Source: Candidatus Woesearchaeota archaeon (GTDB lineage: Archaea > Nanobdellota > Nanobdellia > SCGC-AAA011-G17 > GW2011-AR17). From it: a stretch of 9,208 bases of DNA. The stretch covers positions 1-9,208 of the forward strand of contig JAGWAA010000048.1 in assembly GCA_018302165.1 (NCBI GenBank), read 5' to 3'. This document shows, one piece after another, positions 6,506-9,208 of the stretch. The number at the start of each line of letters is the position of its first letter. The stretch's first letter is position 1. Made by a program: the position numbers and the translations under genes. The notes beneath the pieces were generated by a model, which searched no databases, was not told the origin of the DNA, and saw nothing but the letters and a program-made list of their open reading frames with translations.

Positions 6506-6516
6506 ACATTTATTAG
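6506..6516 (+). promoter_or_regulatory. Weak TATA-like element before the 127-residue unknown gene
   Basis: ACATTTATTAG is centred about 29-30 nt upstream of the ATG at 6541. It is a poor match to a TATA box. An AGG at 6533-6535, 5 nt before the ATG, could serve as a minimal ribosome binding site instead. Confidence 0.25.
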
Positions 6517-6540
6517 GGAGTTATTAATTTTTAGGATAAA

Positions 6541-6924
6541 ATGGGTATACGAACATACCAGAAAGTAGAACTAACAGATTTAATTAACCCTGGTAATCCA
6601 ATGTATATTGAAGTTACAGGAATTGTAAGAGGTTGCAGAGAAGACCATTATCTTGGAGTATTTGGTAATCCTCAAGGGTTTTATTCAGGATTGTTACAGA
6701 GCATTAATGAACCAAATTTTTTCGTGTGTATAGCTGGAATGGTCGGAATTAAGGATGATTTAGGATATGTATTAAGAATATTAAGTGCTTCAAGTGAAAC
6801 CAATTTGCCTGTTACAATACGAGGTTCAAGTGGAGCAGATCCAGAAAGACCAGGAGTTCATCATATTGCTGAAATAGATTTTGGAAATTTAAAGTATAAA
6901 TGCAGTGATAAGAATTTAATTTAG
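6541..6924 (+). CDS. Unrecognised 127-residue soluble protein
   Basis: I do not recognise this protein. It is 127 residues, without signal peptide or membrane segments. Alternating hydrophobic residues suggest mostly beta structure: MYIEVTGIVRG (residues 21-31), FFVCIAGMVGI (60-70), YVLRILSAS (76-84), LPVTIRGSSG (89-98) and HHIAEIDFGNL (107-117). The 'EVTGIVRG' opening and regularly spaced strands would suit a small barrel such as an OB-fold, but that is a guess from pattern only. It has three cysteines (Cys32 in RGCRED, Cys62, and Cys121 near the C-terminus) and a histidine pair at 107-108. Codon use and composition match neighbouring genes, and the frame is cleanly bounded, so it is likely a real gene. 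It ends 25 bp before the end of the convergent radical SAM gene and lies downstream of the transglutaminase-like gene. Confidence 0.65.
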   Translation: MGIRTYQKVELTDLINPGNPMYIEVTGIVRGCREDHYLGVFGNPQGFYSGLLQSINEPNFFVCIAGMVGIKDDLGYVLRILSASSETNLPVTIRGSSGADPERPGVHHIAEIDFGNLKYKCSDKNLI

Positions 6925-6949
6925 GAAGTTTGAGTTTGTGCAGAAATAA

Positions 6950-8011
6950 CTAATCTACCTTATTTCTATATAAACAAATTCCATCAAAACTCTTACGATT
7001 ATGGCAAGGGAAAGATTCTAATATTCTTTTTTCTAATTCATCAATTGATTGCTCTTTAACATTGCCAATAATAGTTTCATTACCTGGGCAAGGACTAACT
7101 CTACCATCACCAAATATTTGCATAAATTCTATACAACCTCTTGTTAAAAAATTATTTAAAACTGGATGTTTAAATTCATATTTCAAATCAACTTTTCTAA
7201 CAGTTTCTTTAATCATTCTCTTTTTGTTATCAGAAACAATTAAAGAGCTATCAAAATCTTCTTTTGCACTTCTACCAGAAGGTAAATGAAAAGCAAAAAT
7301 AATCCAAAGGTTTCTATCTCTACAATAGATTAATGTTCTTTCAACTTCTTTCATATTTCTTGAAGAAAGAACCATATCAAATCCTAAACGAGTTGTGCCA
7401 TCTTCTCTTATTTCATTAAATCCTTCTTCCATTAATAGTTCAATTGCTTTATTCCTTCTGTCAAAAAAAACCTGGCTTTTATCTCTTACAATCCAATTCT
7501 GATATTTTGCATTAAACAAGCTATCACATTTAGGAATGACACTTGCACCTGAATCATATAATCTTCTAACAAAACCTTTATCTAATAATCTTGTTGCAGC
7601 ATCTGTAAATACTACGGGGATTATTCCATTTGTAGAAGTATATTCTATAATCTCAAAAAAGTTTTTATCTAAAGTTGGCTCTCCTTCACCAAGATAATTT
7701 ATTGAATAAGTCTTTCTTAAAGCAAGTTGTTTTATTACTCCTTTTATTTGTGTTAAAGTTAATGTTCTGGGATTCTTATCAGTATAACAATGATGGCAAT
7801 CATGACTGCAGGCATTAGTCATAGCCCTAAAATCTACTGCAGGTAATTTAGTTGGATCTCTATAATACTCTTCAGTAATATCCCATCCTTTAATCACTGC
7901 ACCAATTCCTATTGGAACTCTTCCTAATCCAAAGTAAGCTTTTTCTGATAATCTCATACCATTCAAAAAAGACAACATATACATAAAATCTTCTAGACTA
8001 ATTTTTATCAT
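6950..8011 (-). CDS. Radical SAM protein with cysteine-rich (SPASM/twitch-like) C-terminus
   Basis: A 353-residue radical SAM enzyme. The [4Fe-4S] cluster motif is Cys68-x3-Cys72-x2-Cys75 in NACSHDCHHCYTD; the SAM-binding glycine motif is YLGEGEPTLD (106-115). The remainder follows a partial TIM barrel (FTDAATRLLDKGFVRRL, 135-151; FDMVLSSRNMKEVE, 211-224). The C-terminus holds four more cysteines (Cys293, Cys308, Cys336, Cys346) with FGDGRVSPCPG followed by IGNV, a pattern seen in SPASM or twitch domains that bind auxiliary iron-sulfur clusters. SPASM-type enzymes often modify peptides or proteins, but no clear precursor peptide is nearby. A 60-residue N-terminal extension precedes the cluster motif. 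The gene is divergent from the tandem Lrp-like regulator across only 40 bp, which suggests shared control. Exact reaction unknown; the superfamily call is firm, the C-terminal domain type less so. Confidence 0.88.
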   Translation of the reverse strand: MIKISLEDFMYMLSFLNGMRLSEKAYFGLGRVPIGIGAVIKGWDITEEYYRDPTKLPAVDFRAMTNACSHDCHHCYTDKNPRTLTLTQIKGVIKQLALRKTYSINYLGEGEPTLDKNFFEIIEYTSTNGIIPVVFTDAATRLLDKGFVRRLYDSGASVIPKCDSLFNAKYQNWIVRDKSQVFFDRRNKAIELLMEEGFNEIREDGTTRLGFDMVLSSRNMKEVERTLIYCRDRNLWIIFAFHLPSGRSAKEDFDSSLIVSDNKKRMIKETVRKVDLKYEFKHPVLNNFLTRGCIEFMQIFGDGRVSPCPGNETIIGNVKEQSIDELEKRILESFPCHNRKSFDGICLYRNKVD

Positions 8012-8021
8012 AATAACAAGA

Positions 8022-8033
8022 TTTATATATAAA
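8022..8033 (+). promoter_or_regulatory. TATA box for the tandem Lrp-like regulator gene
   Basis: The perfectly palindromic TTTATATATAAA is centred about 24-25 nt upstream of the ATG at 8052, the expected spacing for a leaderless archaeal transcript. Being symmetrical, it could also bind TBP in the other orientation, but it sits only about 17 nt from the radical SAM ATG, too near for that gene. Confidence 0.55.
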
Positions 8034-8036
8034 ATG

Positions 8037-8044
8037 TATATATG
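8037..8044 (-). promoter_or_regulatory. TATA-like box for the radical SAM gene
   Basis: TATATATG on the plus strand (CATATATA on the minus strand) lies about 29-30 nt upstream of the minus-strand ATG at 8011. It is inside the leader region of the divergent regulator gene, so the two promoters are interleaved. Confidence 0.42.
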
Positions 8045-8051
8045 CTAGAAT

Positions 8052-9044
8052 ATGGAAACTTATGGATTAGATTTAAAAGATAAGAAGATATTAGTAGAAT
8101 TGGAACTTAATTCTAGAAGGTCTAATAACCAAATTGCTAAAAAAGTAAATCTAAGCAAAGAAGTAGTTAAATATAGAATTGATAGGCTTCTTGAAAAAGG
8201 AGTAATATTGAGATTTAATACTATTATTAATTATTTTAAATTAGGCTATTCAAAGTATAAATTATATTTACGTTTTACAAATATTGATAAAAACAAATTA
8301 GAAGAGATTGGAAAATATTTTAACTCTCATAAGAATACTGAATGGGTTGTATTAACTACAGGAAGATGGGATTTAATAACTAGTTTTATTGTCCATAATG
8401 TCAATGAATTTGACGATGAAATTCAATTTTTCTTAAATCAGTTTTCAGTTTTCATACAAGAAAAGGCTGTTACAACTACATTATATTTAGTTCATGAGAC
8501 AAGAGGTTTTCTTTCTTCTGAAAATAAAGCCATAAATAGAAAAATTGTTTATCATACAAGTAAAGACAAGACAGAAAAAATAGATAAATTAGATGAAGAA
8601 ATACTTAAAATTATTACAAATAATGCTAGAACACCAATTACAGAAATAGCAAAAATAGCCAAGACTACTCCAAGGATTATACAGTATCATTTGAAAGATT
8701 TAGAGAAGAAAAAAATAATTCTTACATATAAATCACATTTAGAACCAAAAGCAATTGGAAGGATTTTTTGTAAATTGATAATATATTTATCAAATCCTAC
8801 TGAAAAAAGGCTTAATAGTTTTATAGGTTATTGTTCAAAAATCCCTGGAGTAGTTTGGCCACAGAGAGTTATGGGGGCTTGGGATTTTGAATTAGATTTA
8901 GAATTAAATGATTATGATGAATTCCAAAAAATTATTTTAGAGATTAAAGAAAAATATTCTGATATCATTAAAAATCATGAATTTTGTATTGTTTCAAAAG
9001 AGTTTAAATTAGATTTTTTTCCTGAATGTTATAAGACTCTTTAG
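8052..9044 (+). CDS. Tandem-duplicated Lrp/AsnC-family transcriptional regulator
   Basis: A 330-residue protein with two complete Lrp/AsnC units in one chain. Unit one: helix-turn-helix at about 6-54 (GLDLKDKKILVELELN... NQIAKKVNLSKEVVKYRIDRL... GVILRF) and an effector-binding RAM-like domain at about 67-148 containing TTGRWDLITSF (102-112). Unit two: helix-turn-helix at about 176-224 (KIDKLDEEILKIITNNART... EIAKIAKTTPRIIQYHLKDLE) and a second RAM-like domain at about 236-318 with MGAWDFELDLEL (274-285). Ordinary Lrp proteins are about 140-160 residues and dimerise; this one is a fused pseudo-dimer. Lrp-type proteins bind DNA and often sense amino acids; the ligand here is unknown. The gene is divergent from the radical SAM gene with a shared 40-bp promoter region, so it probably regulates itself and that neighbour. 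The ATG at 8052 fits the TATA box upstream. Confidence 0.88.
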   Translation: METYGLDLKDKKILVELELNSRRSNNQIAKKVNLSKEVVKYRIDRLLEKGVILRFNTIINYFKLGYSKYKLYLRFTNIDKNKLEEIGKYFNSHKNTEWVVLTTGRWDLITSFIVHNVNEFDDEIQFFLNQFSVFIQEKAVTTTLYLVHETRGFLSSENKAINRKIVYHTSKDKTEKIDKLDEEILKIITNNARTPITEIAKIAKTTPRIIQYHLKDLEKKKIILTYKSHLEPKAIGRIFCKLIIYLSNPTEKRLNSFIGYCSKIPGVVWPQRVMGAWDFELDLELNDYDEFQKIILEIKEKYSDIIKNHEFCIVSKEFKLDFFPECYKTL

Positions 9045-9085
9045 ATTGTGGAAAGCTTATTCCTTCTAAATCTAAACTACCAAAA

Positions 9086-9096
9086 AGTATATAAAC
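9086..9096 (+). promoter_or_regulatory. TATA-like box for the gene at the right edge
   Basis: AGTATATAAAC is centred about 29 nt upstream of the ATG at 9121. Together with the archaeal spacing seen elsewhere in this window, it supports 9121 as a true start. Confidence 0.5.
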
Positions 9097-9120
9097 ATAA
9101 GTGGATACGTATAAATTAAA

Positions 9121-9208
9121 ATGGATATATATAAAGTTAACTTTACAAAGATAGAACTAGAAATATTCTCTCTACTTTGTATAAAAGCTGGAGAAGAACT
9201 GAGCCAGA
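9121..9208 (+). CDS. N-terminus of a probable winged-helix (DNA-binding) protein, 3' truncated
   Basis: An open frame begins with ATG at 9121 and runs off the window after 29 codons. The visible residues, starting MDIYKVNFTKIELEIFSLL and continuing with CIKAGEELSQ, look like the first helices of a winged helix-turn-helix domain, where a 'QREIAK' segment would be expected next. In small-genome archaea such N-termini sometimes precede a nucleotidyltransferase domain; nothing visible here decides that. Confidence that this is a gene comes from the TATA-like element 29 nt upstream and the sensible amino-acid sequence. Function beyond likely DNA binding is not known. Confidence 0.55.
   Translation, partial: MDIYKVNFTKIELEIFSLLCIKAGEELSQ

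Noticed and set aside
7062..7289. Open frame of 75 codons on the plus strand inside the radical SAM gene
   Set aside because: Antisense to the C-terminal half of the radical SAM gene; no independent start signal or recognisable protein.

Overview
The window is AT-rich DNA with short intergenic gaps. The organism is most likely an archaeon, and probably a small-genome lineage of the DPANN / Nanoarchaeota-Woesearchaeota-Pacearchaeota kind. This rests on three things: TATA-like elements sit about 24-29 nt upstream of most start codons, which fits leaderless archaeal transcription; one regulator is a tandem Lrp/AsnC protein; and the gene repertoire fits (short SlyD-like FKBP, ferritin-like plus VIT1 fusion, many orphan proteins). 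The lineage is inferred, since no rRNA or marker gene is present.

Layout. Positions 1-776 hold the C-terminal end of a radical SAM protein (biotin-synthase-like) followed, with an 11-bp overlap, by a 3-methyladenine DNA glycosylase (AAG family) that has lost its middle, including the catalytic region, and is frameshifted. Converging on it at 773-1144 is a SlyD-like FKBP prolyl isomerase that is itself missing about 20 residues of its insert-in-flap domain. Positions 1228-1710 hold a papain-like C39-type cysteine peptidase homologue. It converges with, and overlaps by 51 bp, a ferritin-like/VIT1 iron transporter (1660-2514, minus). Divergent from the transporter are a small VTT/DedA-like membrane protein (2598-3146) and a large P2-type cation ATPase (3188-5761), so 1.7-5.8 kb reads as a membrane and ion-homeostasis block.

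Positions 5852-6924 hold a transglutaminase-like putative cysteine enzyme and an unrecognised 127-residue protein. The latter converges on a radical SAM protein with a cysteine-rich C-terminus (6950-8011, minus). Only 40 bp separate that gene from a divergent regulator made of two complete Lrp/AsnC units (8052-9044). The two promoters interleave there, so the regulator plausibly controls itself and the radical SAM gene. The window ends inside a new gene (9121 onward) whose N-terminus looks like a winged-helix domain.

No rRNA, tRNA, CRISPR array or insertion sequence was seen. No non-coding stretch exceeds about 115 bp. The points most worth a second look are the two neighbouring genes with internal deletions (real gene decay or an assembly fault) and the radical SAM / tandem-Lrp divergent pair, whose substrate and signal are unknown.
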